Below, one piece after another: positions 11,524 to 23,513 of a stretch of 64,000 nt of DNA. The position numbers and the translations under genes were made by a program. The notes beneath the pieces are model-generated. The model did not search any database. It was not told where the DNA came from and saw nothing but the letters and a program-made list of their open reading frames with translations. How positions within the stretch are numbered: the first letter of the stretch is position 1; every line of letters begins with the position of its first letter. Origin of the DNA: Halocaridina rubra (lineage: Eukaryota; Arthropoda; Malacostraca; Decapoda; Atyidae); the NCBI GenBank assembly GCA_037179515.1, contig JAXCGZ010017003.1:181065-245064 (forward strand). Direction: 5' to 3'.

Positions 11524-13612
11524 TGTGGGGATGTTGTTGCTAAGTTTCTTTTTTACTAAGGGGACTTAAAGTACTGAACTCGGTTAAGAGCTCGCAGACA
11601 GACAGGACAGATATTACCGTACTTGCACACCCCACCCGTGCTACCACTACTCAGTTAAATAAAACTCAGAATTCAACTTTCTTTTAATTTTGGAAATGTA
11701 GTAACACATTAAAAAAAATAATTAGGTTTTGGAAAACCCAAATAAATTTTAAATTTTAAATTTATGGAATGCTGTCTCGAATCCCAGAGGTGCTGGGCAC
11801 GATTTCAATTCCCGGCACCACATACGGATGCCAAGTCTTTTGCCTCAACTCAGTGATCACCTCTGTCACACAGGCAGAGTAGAATAGAGGACACTGCAAT
11901 TTCACGAGCACATAAATAATGAGCTTCCAATATTATTTTACTGGATGAAAATGCATTGGTTAATCAAAGCTAAGTAGAAATATTTATGCTACCATAGTAG
12001 CATACAAAACCATTAATTATTTGTCAGCATTAGCATAAAACAATTTTTCACAATAAATGAAGAATAAGCGAGACAAATACAGAATGTATTCCTTAAAGTG
12101 TGGGTAACCATAAACGTTTGCAATGCCAATCGGGCAAAATTACTTATTAACTATTGACAATTTTTATGGTAAAGCACTTTATTTATGATACAGGAGGAAT
12201 CTACGAAATAAATATGTATTCATTCAATTTTGGTTAACAAAAAAAAAATTTGCAGTGCAAAAAGGACAAAACCACCTCAAAATACTTTACTCCCAATAAA
12301 TTAAGAATTAGCAAGATAAATTCAGTATATATTCATTAAATTGTGGTTAGCAATAAACATTTGCAATGCCAACAGGGCAAAACTACTTATTAATTATTTG
12401 CAGCTTATAGCATAAAACAATTTAGTTAAATTATTAATTATTTGCAATCTATAGCCAAAAAAAAAACGTCAAGGGTATTTACTTAAAACACTTTATTTAC
12501 GATGATAGAATGGGGTGAAATGAAATTAGAATTCCTTAGGAGAAGGGATAGCTTTTTACGTGGTAATGAGCAATCTTCTGAGGACGAGATTTTACTTTGG
12601 CACCCTCAATGAAAAAAATTTCTTATCAATGTATATCGGCAGTAATTTCCAGGTCAAGGAATTAAATTTGCCAAATGGGATTCCAGTCAAGTAATCTACA
12701 AAACTTCGTTTTGTATGGGAATGGGACTGAGAGAAAGTTCTTAGGATTTGACCAGTAACGAATTTAACCAGTTTCTGGAATTCCCAATTTGCTTGAGCAA
12801 TGAGATTTGCTATACACTGTCTCTCACCTTGTTTGTGCCAGATGAGTTCCTGTGAAGACACCATGTAAAAAAAGTTTGAAGTAAGCTTGACAGGTGGGGC
12901 AAAATCTTGCTTTTGGGATGTATGGCCACCAATTCAGAGCAATTCAGCATCCTTCATGGTGACGTTATCATTCGGCCCCCTGTAGGCAATTATGGCAGAG
13001 ATGCAAGGGAGGGACAGTATTTTAGGTGCAACAAGTGGAAGCAAATAAAAAAAAACGAGAAATATTATGGGCAAAATAAGTTGCTGGTGAACAATCTCCA
13101 GAACGTTCTTTGCATTGCAGGAGACAGAATTTTAACTATTTAAGTAATAAAGAAGCTACTGAAATGTATGTAGACAGGCTAATGAAATATCAGCAGGGTA
13201 AGATTTATAACAAAATTATCAGCAAGAGCAATTTATATAATATAACAAAATTTATCAGCAAGAGCCATTTTATTATAAGAAAATTGCATAAACAATGTAT
13301 TTACAAGACACGTCATCATTACGTCATTACTACGTCATCACTACACGAGAGAAAGCCAGAGAACAGAAAAATAGGAGGGAGCTACAGTACTTATATTGGG
13401 ATCATGCTTTCTACATGTACAATAATATTAAACAAGATATATTTAAAATTAGCTATATACTGATATATAAATTGCAAATAATCATAATCTGCAAAATGCA
13501 AGGAGTGAGGTTATTGTTTTAGTAGGAAAAGAAAAGAGAGTTAAAAGTTTATAAATTAACTAATAAGGCATCTACTACAGCCTCTAGTGACTTTGAGCGA
13601 AACACTGTCACA
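11524..13612 (-). repeat. A1 5' LTR
   Basis: Ends in ...AACACTGTCACA at 13612 (coding-strand start TGTGACAG) and begins with TGTGGGG at 11524 (coding-strand end CCCCACA), next to the primer-binding site. About 2.09 kb. It carries the phased TGACGT motifs (13310-13337). ORFs inside it have no coding signature. Confidence 0.75.
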
Positions 13613-14258
13613 CTCATAATACTCGTGATGCAAGCCAAAGGGAATTTTTGCACCTTCTAGCCCATTGAAGTGTTATAGACATGTGAGAGGAGTTGCCATG
13701 TTATGAAGCGGTGGAGAAAATCCAGTTGTGGCTGCTGTACTTCACAGCAATATATTCTTGTCCACCTACCCTGTTAATGAACCAAGCAGGGTGGTAAGGA
13801 AGAATTGTGGTAACCCTTTATCACTAAGAAGCTAAGAGGAGTAATTGAGGTATGTGTGGTTCGTTGCAAATGTGCTTTTCTTGGCCCAGCCACCACTTTA
13901 AAAGGAGAATGGAGCCACTGCACATAGTATATTATTGACAGGATTCATGAAGACTTACAGGAAAATCCCTTTTGAGAAAGGAAAGGCCTATTTTTTAGTC
14001 TTCTATAACCTGTCAAAAGCCACCTACTCTTTCCTTTACTTTCTTTTTGGAAGTTTTTGTTACAATTGAGAGTGATAGCATGGACAGTTTTATTTTCTGA
14101 ACTCACCATGAGCAAGGGGCTAGACCACCATCGTCCTTACAGCCTGCAAAGCGCAACAGCAACGTATGGCTGGAACTAAATAGTTCTGATTTTTTTTGTG
14201 ACTCGATTTTGGATAGGCTATGCTCCACTCGGGAAGAATCTTTGACGTGCTACAAGGA

Positions 14259-14262
<4 letters not shown>
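13613..14262. other. Unassigned flank, no gene seen
   Basis: About 650 bp between the A1 5' LTR and the (TA)n tract. No ORF with a recognisable product, no repeat shared with the rest of the window. Confidence 0.6.

Positions 14263-14349
<87 letters not shown>
14263..14349. repeat. (TA)n microsatellite, left segment
   Basis: About 87 bp of uninterrupted AT dinucleotide. Probably part of one ancestral tract together with 16637-17140 and 41880-41980, split by later insertions. Confidence 0.95.
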
Positions 14350-14352
<3 letters not shown>

Positions 14353-14840
14353 TAATCCCTCGCTATATTGCGGTTCACCCTCCGCGAATTCAGTGCATCG
14401 CGGGTTTTATACCAAGCATATGTATTTTATATCGCAGATTTTCTGGGTATAATCGCGGGAATCCACGATATGTGAAAATATTAACATTTCCAGTATTTTC
14501 ATTATTTTATTGACAAAAAACATATGTATTTCCTAGCCTAAGAATAACAAAACAGTAAAAAATAGCAAAAAAAAATTAAATTTAAACATGTAACTCACAG
14601 TATTGCACCATATAAAATATGATACCGGTACGGTATGTGCTGCATAGATATCTGCGTCTTGGAAAACACAAAGGGTCACACCTACGTGAGATAGTACACG
14701 GGATGATATTGGCTGATGGGTGGGAGACGAATAATCACAGAAGTGTGTTCTGTATCCTGGGGTCTGATTAGCTTTTTGATTGAAGCTTGATTCTTCCAGC
14801 ATCTTCCCTCGAGCCACTTGAAAAGTTCCAGAATTGAGTC

Positions 14841-16109
14841 ATGAGATTTATCTTGGGATGTTCTCTCTCTACCCGTATTGTGAGTATGCAGTTGGAGCTC
14901 AACTTGCCCCCTCTTGTGGAGAGGATTTATGCCAATGTGTTCTATTTTACTGTTAAGTGTCTTCACTACCCCTTTCTTGCTCCGTACTTCTCTGCTGTCA
15001 TGAGGACGTCCCTGGATCCAGACGCACCCAGGCTCCCACTTCGAGCAGGTCATAACCTTATCAGGGTGGTGAGTGACATTCTCCGTGGCCTTGACATCGA
15101 CCTGCCAGTGCAGGCGGCTGTCCCAGATTTACCACCCTGGCGTGTCCCCCTCCCCGCTGTCACATATACACCGACCTCGAAGGATGTCTATCCCCCCTTG
15201 CAGAGACAGTTAGCTCTGGAGACTATCGCTGATGTGTCCACGTCTGTCCCTGCAGCACACCACGTCTATGTTGATGGTTCTGTGCAAGCAGGTGGGAGGG
15301 CGGCATGTGCTGTGTTTTCCCCCACCATGGAGCCGCCTGTGCCGGCTGATTCATGGATTGGCCGTAGACTACCCACCTCGTCGAGCTCCACCTACTGTGA
15401 ACTGAATGCCATCTTGAATGCCGTGACTCTCCTTGTTCGACGACGAGTGAATGGGGTAATAATTTGTGACTCCCAATCGGCCCTACAAGCCCTATCCTCG
15501 CCAAGACCCATCTGTGGCCGTGCTGTGGGAGATATACTATGTCGCCTCACAGCTGCTCGGGATGCTTCTCTTGTTGTGTCGTTTGTATGGACTCCATCTC
15601 ACATTGGGCTGACTGGCAACGACACAGCGGATCGTCTTGCCAAGGCGGCCTATATGCTGGATGGGCATGCTGTGGACACTGAGCCCTCCCACCGATGCCT
15701 ACGTAACATCATCTACTCAGCTGGGTTTGCCATGACGGTCCAGCGCAGGGACACGGAGAGGGCCAACAGTGTGTCCATACAGCACCATGATCACTTTCTT
15801 CACAGTCGCTACAAGTATCGCAGACGCGGGTTAATGGTGCGGAAAAACAATGTAGTTAGTGCTCGGCTCAGAATGGGGTATCGGCCTTTATGGCAGGTCT
15901 CCCAGACTCTAGATATGCCACAGTACACCTCCTGTAAATTATGCGACCGTCCTAATGCTAACACTCTTGACCACTATTGTCTTCAGTGCCCCACAGTGAG
16001 AGATGTTTTACCACGAGGTCAGAACTTAATACAGATCTGCTCATTTTTACTTAATGATGACAACCTTGATGTTATTCTTGCTCGTTATCCTCACTTTGGT
16101 GACCATTAA
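14841..16109 (+). CDS. LINE ORF2 C-terminal fragment: RNase H plus CCHC motif
   Basis: A 422-residue open frame. Residues about 1-60 resemble the end of a LINE RT. Residues about 140-280 are RNase H with YVDGSVQ, YCELNAI, IICDSQSALQA and VWTPSHIGLTGNDTADRLAK, so all catalytic acids are present. Near the C-terminus, CKLCDRPNANTLDHYCLQC is a C-x2-C...H-x4-C zinc motif usual in I/R1-type LINEs. There is no true start codon; the frame simply enters at the truncation point. Intact reading of the surviving part suggests a fairly recent insertion. Confidence 0.8.
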   Translation: MRFILGCSLSTRIVSMQLELNLPPLVERIYANVFYFTVKCLHYPFLAPYFSAVMRTSLDPDAPRLPLRAGHNLIRVVSDILRGLDIDLPVQAAVPDLPPWRVPLPAVTYTPTSKDVYPPLQRQLALETIADVSTSVPAAHHVYVDGSVQAGGRAACAVFSPTMEPPVPADSWIGRRLPTSSSSTYCELNAILNAVTLLVRRRVNGVIICDSQSALQALSSPRPICGRAVGDILCRLTAARDASLVVSFVWTPSHIGLTGNDTADRLAKAAYMLDGHAVDTEPSHRCLRNIIYSAGFAMTVQRRDTERANSVSIQHHDHFLHSRYKYRRRGLMVRKNNVVSARLRMGYRPLWQVSQTLDMPQYTSCKLCDRPNANTLDHYCLQCPTVRDVLPRGQNLIQICSFLLNDDNLDVILARYPHFGDH

Positions 16110-16378
16110 TTATATTGAATTATACATATATTTTCTGTATGTTGCTGTATAATTCTGTTTGTGCATTCTGCGTTTCTCTGAGCTTTACTTTTGTATATAA
16201 TGTACTCTGTGCTGCCATACTGTGAGTTGTGTGTTAGTATGCAGCAATGTTTTATCAATGTGTACACCTCCCTGTAAACTAAGTTCTATTCTTGGTTTTG
16301 TATCCATTTGAAGCATTATTTGTATGAACTCATGTAATGTCTGACGCCTTGGCGCAATAAATTAATAAAATAAATAAT
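14841..16378 (+). mobile_element. 5'-truncated RNase H-bearing LINE inside the Tigger remnant
   Basis: Starts within the RT thumb region (ILGCSLSTRIV text) and ends after the ORF with an untranslated region and a tail of TAAA-like repeats (about 16359-16378). It differs from the LINE at 3044-7086, with no obvious nucleotide similarity. Flanking target duplication is not clear to me. Confidence 0.75.
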
Positions 16379-16450
16379 TCCCTTGTCTCGCCTCACCCAT
16401 TCAGTTATTAAATGTGCGCCTTTCGCCTGCTTTTTGACCGCCACTCACAG

Positions 16451-16537
16451 CCATTGAATGATGAAGACTTGGAGGAAATGGCAAAATCAGCAAGCAAAGA
16501 AGAGGAAGAACAACAACAGCAAATGCGCTGTTATTAA
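16451..16537 (+). pseudogene. Possible Tigger/pogo transposase C-terminal remnant
   Basis: A 28-residue run ending in TAA, PLNDEDLEEMAKSASKEEEE followed by a Gln stretch, lies about 100 bp inside the right terminal repeat. An acidic tail at this position is usual for Tigger-type transposases. Too short for a firm call. Confidence 0.35.
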
Positions 16538-16635
16538 TAAAGTAAAGGATGAGTTGTTAACAGTGCATGGAGGGTTTATAAAGGTAAAAATAAGTGTAAA
16601 CGGAACATAACACCCGCGATAAATTAGGGATTACC

Positions 16636-17341
<706 letters not shown>

Positions 17342-17627
17342 TCCCTCTTTTTATGAAGAAAAAAATAAGTTATCATCTTGAAAACGAAAAATAAATCACT
17401 CTTTGTAATCAACAAAACATTATATTTAGAGGGTAAAATATTCCTTGTACTCCTTGTGATTCTCCTTTGAGGAGTGAAAGACTCTTGAACTCTGAGATTC
17501 TCACTTGTTGGGTTTACATGTTTATCCTGTGGAATTTCAACCTGTTGCTGACTTTGTACTACATTACGAGAATCTTCACTACTGTGATATGAAACATTTC
17601 TTTCATTTGACTTATTAAGGTCTACTC
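17342..17627 (-). pseudogene. B1 pol C-terminal tail (3' of A2 insertion) and polypurine tract
   Basis: Encodes the tail after integrase, ending with a basic RITRSTRNILPSKYN segment that is also present in B2 (32345-32587). The frame is interrupted at 17627 by the A2 insertion, whose other flank at 27790 continues the same sequence after the duplicated TACTC. Confidence 0.8.
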
Positions 17628-19573
17628 TGTTGGGGTTAGGATGGTTGAGTGTTGTTAAGATTCTGTTTTACTATGGGGACTCAAAGTACCGAGCTTGGTT
17701 AAGAGCTCACAAACAGACAGGACAGATATTTGTACTTGAACACCCAATCTCTTTTACCATTAGTCGGTTAAATGTAACTCAGAATTCAACTTTCTTTTAA
17801 TTTTGGAAATGCAATGACATTAAAAGAATTGAATTTTAAAATTAAATTTTATGAAATGCTGCCTCGAATCCAGGAGGTGGTGAGCACGATTTTGTTTCCC
17901 GGCACCATGAACGTATGCCAAGACTTTGACCTCAACTCGATGATTACCTCTGTCACACAGGCAGAGTAGAATACAGGACACTGCAATTTCAGAAACAGAA
18001 ATGACACACTGTTTATAATGGGAAACTGAAAGCATGAGCACACATATAATGAGTTTCCAATGTCATTCTACTGGATGAAAATATATTGGTTATTCACAGC
18101 TAACCAGAAATATTTATGCTACCATAATAGCATACAAAACCATTAATTCTTTACTGGTTTTAGAGGAAAACAATTTATTCACAATAAATGAAGAATAAGC
18201 AAGACAAATACAATAATGTATGTATTCCTTATATTGTGGGCAACCACAAAAGTTGCAATGCTTATTACTGATTTACAATTAATATGGTAAAACACTCTAT
18301 TTAGGATAAAGGAAGAATCTACGAGATAAATACACTATTCATTCACTTTTGGTTATCAAGAACTTTGCAATGAAAAAAAGGGTGTAAAACCACCTTTTGA
18401 GGTATTTGCAACTTATAACTCAAAACACTTTATCCCCAACATATGAAGAATTAGCAAGATAAATACAGTATGCATTCATTAAATTGTGGTTAGCAGAAAA
18501 TATTTGCAAAGCCAACAGGGTAAAATTACCTTTTAATTATTTGCAGTTTATAGCATAAAACACTTTAGCTAAATGATTAATTATTTGCAATTAATATAGC
18601 AAATAGCTTTATTGACGAGTTTTTGACGTAAAACACTTTATTTACGATGATAGAAAGAGGTGAAATGAAATTAGAATTTATTAGGAAAAGAGATAGATTT
18701 TTACGGGCTCATAACCAGTCTTCAGAGGATGAGATTTTCGTTTATCACATTCAGTGAAAAGAAACTTCTTAGCAATGTATATCAGCTGTAATTTCCAGGT
18801 TAAGGAATTAACTTTGGCAAGTGAGATTCCAGTTAGGTAATCTACAAAATTTCGTTTGTATGGGAATGGAATCTGAGAAAAAATTCGTAAGATTTAGTCA
18901 GTAACGAATGTAACTAATTCTCGAAAAACCAATTTGCTTGACCCACGAGCTTTACCATACAATTAGGTAATCACTACCCCTCACCTTGTTGTGCCAGATG
19001 AATTCCTGTGAAGATGCCACGTAAATAAGGTTTGAAATAAACTTAGACTGCTCAGGCGAGATGTTGCCTCTTGGAAGTTTGGGCGCCAAAAGAGAGCGTC
19101 TCATTGTCCCTCCTGGTGAGTTCATCTGTAGGATACATTTCTAGAGCAGTAACGGGCTCTGATATCATTTAAGGACTATTTTAGTGGTGGTCCCTGGCAG
19201 GCAATTATAGCAGAGATGCAAGGGAGAGACAGTATTTTTAGGTGCAACAAGTGGAAGCAAATAAAATAAAACGAGAATAATAATGAAAAGTTAGGTTGCT
19301 GGTAAACAATCTCCAGAATGTTCTTGGCTCGTAGCAGATGGAAAATAGGAGCAGCCTTTATATCTGGACTATACTTCTACACGTACAAGAAGAGTAAATA
19401 AGGTATATTTAGAATTAGCTATAAGCTAAAATATAAACTGCAAATAATCATAATCTGCAAAAGTCAAGAAGTGGGAATTATTTTTTTAGTTAGAAAATAA
19501 CAGTTAAGTTACTAAATTAATTAATAAGGCATCTAACAGCCTCTGGTGACTTTGAGCGAAACACTCTGTCACA
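17628..19573 (-). repeat. A2 3' LTR
   Basis: 1946 bp, coding strand TGTGACAGAG...CCCCAACA. Contains a 12-bp insertion (18961-18972) absent from its partner LTR. Two short ORFs here recur in the other A LTRs only because the LTR itself is conserved. Confidence 0.95.
18961..18972. mobile_element. 12-bp insertion matching the CR1 3' tail unit
   Basis: AATTAGGTAATC interrupts CCATAC/ACTACC. The partner LTR (27191-27200), A1 and A3 all lack it. The inserted text is identical to the tandem 3' tail unit of the CR1 copies in this window (for example 36015-36042). It may be an extremely short CR1 insertion made after A2 integrated. Confidence 0.5.
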
Positions 19574-20209
19574 AAGGCCCTTTCTAGAGAATATTGGTTT
19601 AGCAAAATTCTACTACAGAAGGTGAAAAAAGAACAGAGGAAGTTACGGTGACTTCAATGTTATTATGAGGGATGAGATATCCTTTTCATGGAAAAGAACA
19701 AATGAACAATAAGAATGGGATCCACCACTGGAACATATCATACTATTAGGAAAAGTGAACAAGTCTTGTAAACAAAACATTAAATGACATGCAAAGCATA
19801 AAAGAAATGTGATCAAATTCAAATTTCAAGAAAATTAAATCACAATTAGATATCAGTGAATATCAATATTTAAGTTTATGAATACTTCACATGCAAGAAG
19901 GCAATAACATAATATACAAAAAAAATACAGTATACGCAAATTAAAAATTTGAACCAAGTCATCATTAACATTGGCGACTGGACTTAAAACTGTTTCAGCT
20001 ATTCAACACTAAACTAAAATGTTTCCGCCATGTTCTGGTTTTCAGAGTCCCACAAAGGGAAATATAAAACTACGATCAAAAATTATTCTTCATCTTTTTC
20101 GTCTTCCATTAGGAATAACGTTTGTATGCTAAAATAAACAAGTACAGTACAGTATTAAAGACATAAAAGATAAACATAAAAAATAAACAACACATTAGAG
20201 AAGTAATCT
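19574..20209 (-). other. A2 3' untranslated region with polypurine tract
   Basis: 636 bp with no ORF; starts on the LTR side with the same purine tract as A1. No envelope gene, so the element looks like a plain retrotransposon. Confidence 0.7.
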
Positions 20210-20725
20210 TTACCGACTAGTCAAATTTAGGCTAACAGCACCAGCTTCCTCATTTGAGGGTAACGACCGTCGACTTAGTAGATCAGCAAGGTCATTGTGC
20301 TTGCCATGAACATGTTGGGCAGTGAATTTGAAAAGATTCAGGTAAAGTGCCCACCTTTTCAGGGGAGGATTTAGCTTGTCTGCAGTCTGTAAATATAGGA
20401 GAGGTCGGTGGTCAGTTCTCAGTGTAAAATGTTGACCATACAAATGGACTTCAAATTTCTTTATGGCCCAATATGCAGCTAGAGCTTCCTTCTCCACGGT
20501 GGAGTAATTTCGCTCTGCAGGGCGAAGCCTGCAGCTTGCATATCGCGATGGAGCTACTTCTGCTGAGTTGTCTGATCGGGCTTGCAAGAGCACGGCACCC
20601 AGGCCTTCATCTGAGGTGTCGGTCTGCAAGATAAATGGAAAATCAGGGTTTACCAGTTGTAATACTGGCTCACCCGCCAATGCTTCTCGGAGCTTGAAAA
20701 ATGCTCTCTACACTTCATCTGTCCA
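20210..20725 (-). pseudogene. A2 RNase H
   Basis: The 20210-20680 part is open and shows LQTDTSDEG, EKEALAAYW, RTDHRPL and NDLADLLSRR, a full RNase H acidic set. It is in the same frame as RT but separated from it by TAA and TAG codons near 20727 and 20700. At the TAA the A1 copy has CAA, so it is a C-to-T change. Confidence 0.85.
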
Positions 20726-22300
20726 TTAGACAGGGGAGGATTTACTTTGCTTCGAGAAAGTCATTTGCTGCAAAGGGGCAGCGATAGTATTAAAGTGTGG
20801 AATGAACCGTTGGTAGTAGCCGACACTACCCAGGAATGATCTCATTTGAGTGACAGTAGCAGGTTTCTCCATATCCTTAATAGCTTGTACCCTGTCATGT
20901 AAAGGGGACATAATTCCTTCTCCAACCACGTGGCCGAGATACTGCAATTGTGTGAAACCAATCTCACATTTGGAAGGCTTTAAATGAAGTCCATGCTGGT
21001 TCAGATGAGTGATAACTCTGCGGAGAGTCTCGAGGTGCGATGACCAATCCTGAGAATGCACCAGGATGTCGTCTATAAAGCATGAAACATTGTCGAGATC
21101 CTGTAGTACTATCCTCATGAGTCTGCTGAAGCAGCCAGGGACATTTACCATACCAAAAGGCATGACCCTGAACTGGTATAGACCATATCTTGTGGAAAAA
21201 GCTGTAAGAGGCTTGGTAGTCTCGCTCAACGGGAGTTGCCAAAATCCACTGGCCAAATCCAACTTGGACAGGTAACGGGCTTGGGAAAGCAACGAGAAAA
21301 TATGCTCGGCGTCAGCAATGGGCTCTCCATCAAAGATGGTACGGGAGTTAAGCTTACGACAGTCAAGGCAGAACCTGTGACTGCCATCTCGCTTACGCAC
21401 TGCCAGTAACGGCGAACACCAAGGCGAAATGCTCTTTTCAACTATTCTGAGGCGGACCCAGGTGTCAAGATCTTCCTTCAGCTGTAAGGACAGCTGGTGG
21501 GGAAGACCATGGGAGTGCCGAAATGACTCTGGGTCAGTCAATCTGACATGATGCTCAAGGGTAGTGGTAATGTCTGGGAGGTCGTTGAAGACGTTCTCAT
21601 AGTCCTCTAATAGCTTGTTCAGCTGTTCCCGTTGACTCGGTTGCAGTCTGGAGTTAATAATGCAATTACTCACACTTTCTTTTCGGTGTGTGGGAATGGC
21701 AGGATCCTTACCATCATCAAAGGCTAAGCTTATGTCTTCAATTGCAAGGGCGGTGGCTGCGGCCAGAGGGGCTTCTTCCGAAAAACTCCACTCCCGTAAG
21801 TCTGTCTCCACTGCAAGGGTGGAGTATTCCAATATAGGAAGTAAGGGGTGGCTATAATGGAGCACCTGGGTTGCTGCAGCCTCGGAGGTTCTGTTGATGC
21901 TGGGGGCATCTATAGGGGTTGCTGAGAGTGCCAGCGCAGGATCCCTGTGGGCCTCCGGGTCCTCACAATAAAGCTTCAGCTGGTTAATGTGGTATTTCCG
22001 GTTATTGCCATCAACATTTAGCACATAATTGTCAGAGGTCACCCGGTGTACCACAGTGTACGGTCCTTTCCAGCGTAGCATTAGCTTGCGGGTATCTGTT
22101 GGAAGAAGTAACAGAGCTCGATCTCTGGGTGTCAGGGCACGACGCCACGCATGCTTGTCAAAGAGGAGCTTGGCAGTCTGCTGGTGAACCTTAATGGCTA
22201 ATTGTGCAGTTTTCCAAGCCTTTTTGAGGTGAGACGAAAACTTCAAAATATACTCATGAACGTCCCTATCGTCATCTTCGATGGTAGTGAATCCCAACAT
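20726..22300 (-). CDS. A2 integrase tail (GPY/F) fused to reverse transcriptase
   Basis: A 524-codon open frame. Residues about 60-110 carry the GPY/F module (LRWKGPYTVVHRV ... KYHINQLKLY). A linker of about 120 residues follows, then RT: SPWCSPLLAVRKRDGSHRFC, SKLDLASGFWQLP (motif A), VMPFGMVNVPGCF (motif B), SCFIDDILVHS (catalytic FIDD) and YLGHVVG. The integrase end precedes RT in a single ORF, so the gene order is integrase then RT. RT copies element RNA in the cytoplasmic particle. The catalytic residues look intact here. The annotated first codon is only where the frame opens after a frameshift near 22285. Confidence 0.9.
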   Translation of the reverse strand: MLGFTTIEDDDRDVHEYILKFSSHLKKAWKTAQLAIKVHQQTAKLLFDKHAWRRALTPRDRALLLLPTDTRKLMLRWKGPYTVVHRVTSDNYVLNVDGNNRKYHINQLKLYCEDPEAHRDPALALSATPIDAPSINRTSEAAATQVLHYSHPLLPILEYSTLAVETDLREWSFSEEAPLAAATALAIEDISLAFDDGKDPAIPTHRKESVSNCIINSRLQPSQREQLNKLLEDYENVFNDLPDITTTLEHHVRLTDPESFRHSHGLPHQLSLQLKEDLDTWVRLRIVEKSISPWCSPLLAVRKRDGSHRFCLDCRKLNSRTIFDGEPIADAEHIFSLLSQARYLSKLDLASGFWQLPLSETTKPLTAFSTRYGLYQFRVMPFGMVNVPGCFSRLMRIVLQDLDNVSCFIDDILVHSQDWSSHLETLRRVITHLNQHGLHLKPSKCEIGFTQLQYLGHVVGEGIMSPLHDRVQAIKDMEKPATVTQMRSFLGSVGYYQRFIPHFNTIAAPLQQMTFSKQSKSSPV

Positions 22301-22795
22301 TCTACCAAGAATTCTACTGGGCCTCTGACCTTATGACCATAAATCAGCTCGAAAGGCGAGTATCCAGTAGTGTCGTGGGGCGTGTCTCTGAAGGAGAAAA
22401 GTGCAGCAGGGACATACTTGTCCCACTGCCTAGGTATATCTATCACTAGCTTGCACAAACATTGCTTCAATGTCCTGTTATAGCGTTCGCATGCTCCATT
22501 TGATTGGGCATGATAGACACTCGTACGAATATGCTTCATTTCTAAAACGTTACAGAAAGCCTCTAAGTGCCTACTTGTAAACTGACTTCCATTGTCAGAA
22601 GTGACCTGCCCAAGAAAGCCAACCCTGGAGCAGATTTCAAATAGGGCATGAGCAACTGCTTCAGTTGTGATAGAAGACAGTGGCACTGCATCTTTGTACC
22701 TTGTTGCCAGGTAAACAAATACCAGGAGGAACTGTTTCCCTGTGGACGAAGCTGGATTAATAGGACCTAATATGTCAATAGCAACCTTGGAAATG
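22243..22795 (-). pseudogene. A2 integrase catalytic core
   Basis: DDE core with Asp in AIDILGP, Asp in TSDNGSQFTS and Glu in SNGACERYN, so the triad is complete. A 1-nt loss near 22795 separates it from the zinc domain and another near 22285 separates it from the GPY/F-RT frame. Integrase joins the cDNA ends to target DNA. Confidence 0.85.
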
Positions 22796-23513
22796 GTTCC
22801 ATTGAGAGCTTAGTTATCCCCAGGGGAACTTTCGGTACCGGTGCCGTTGAGGTGGATTGACAGTCAGGGCAGGAGCCTACATATCTGTCTACCTCGGTGT
22901 ACATGTTTGGCCATGGGAAAGCCTTCTGAAGGACGTGCCGAGTCTTTGCTTTACCTCTGTGTCCACTCAGAGGTAAATGGTGTGCCACATACATAGCCTG
23001 GCGGCACAACGAAGCGGGCACCACCAACTGTTTAAAGGTGTAGCCATCTTTAGTCACATGCCTACGAAGTACTCCATCTTCAAGGGCGTAAGTGATCTGG
23101 CCTCCTCCTCTCACCGTGAAGGTCCTTCCCTCGGTGGCCTGCTGCATCCAGCGTTTGAGGCTGGGGCAGTCTTGCTGCAATTTGGCAAAGTCTGGACGGG
23201 AGTTCAATGGCTCTAGAGGTGCATCGTCTGGTAAAGGAAGGGTAAACTCTCCGTGTTCCACATTATGTTTACTAACTGCGGCAGACTCAACGGAGTCAGT
23301 CGGAGAATCGTCCAAATTCTTGGCATCGAGGCCAGGAGTTGCTGCTGAAATGGCTTCATGTGACTTCCCCCAAGGGAAGCTATAACGAGAAATGTCCTTA
23401 TGGTAGAGGTCGGCCTGGAAAGTAGGAACTAGGTTCAGTGCACGACCCATCAAGACAGGTACATAAGCCCAATCATTGCCACAGCTGGGGCTTTTCCCTT
23501 GTAGTATTTGCAA
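22767..23513 (-). CDS. A2 protease-integrase linker and integrase zinc domain
   Basis: A 248-codon frame. The first 120 residues are a polar linker conserved in A1/A3. The C-terminal third is the HHCC zinc domain (HHLPLSGHRGK ... SCPDCQ). It is preceded by a frameshift near 23460 that separates it from the gag-protease frame. Confidence 0.8.
   Translation of the reverse strand: MQILQGKSPSCGNDWAYVPVLMGRALNLVPTFQADLYHKDISRYSFPWGKSHEAISAATPGLDAKNLDDSPTDSVESAAVSKHNVEHGEFTLPLPDDAPLEPLNSRPDFAKLQQDCPSLKRWMQQATEGRTFTVRGGGQITYALEDGVLRRHVTKDGYTFKQLVVPASLCRQAMYVAHHLPLSGHRGKAKTRHVLQKAFPWPNMYTEVDRYVGSCPDCQSTSTAPVPKVPLGITKLSMEPFPRLLLTY

Larger units (their letters stand above)
1..13612 (-). mobile_element. 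Copy A1: decayed Gmr1-like Ty3/gypsy retrotransposon, 3' LTR truncated by window edge
   Basis: A minus-strand LTR element. In the coding direction the order is 5' LTR (11524-13612), leader, gag, protease, integrase, linker with GPY/F-like module, RT, RNase H, 3' LTR (from 1080 off the left edge). The same order is seen in copies A2 and A3. A1 is the most diverged copy: its LTRs differ in structure, its primer-binding site is largely lost, the protease motif is DPG instead of DTG, and integrase lacks the first catalytic Asp. It is the only copy that keeps the central gag region. An I-type LINE (3044-7086) splits the RT. No envelope-like ORF lies between RNase H and the 3' LTR. Confidence 0.85.

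Noticed and set aside
14533..15053. Minus-strand ORFs left of the LINE inside the Tigger remnant
   Set aside because: No transposase motif; overlapping ORFs in two frames and partly antisense to the LINE.
17820..18043. 61-75 residue ORFs recurring at 17820-18043, 26055-26278 and 59530-59759
   Set aside because: They lie at the same place in the A-family LTRs; they recur because the LTR is conserved. No motif, overlapping alternative frames are equally open.
19574..20209. Possible env gene between RNase H and 3' LTR of A2 (and 1081-1787 in A1)
   Set aside because: No ORF of meaningful length, no signal peptide or membrane segment in either copy.
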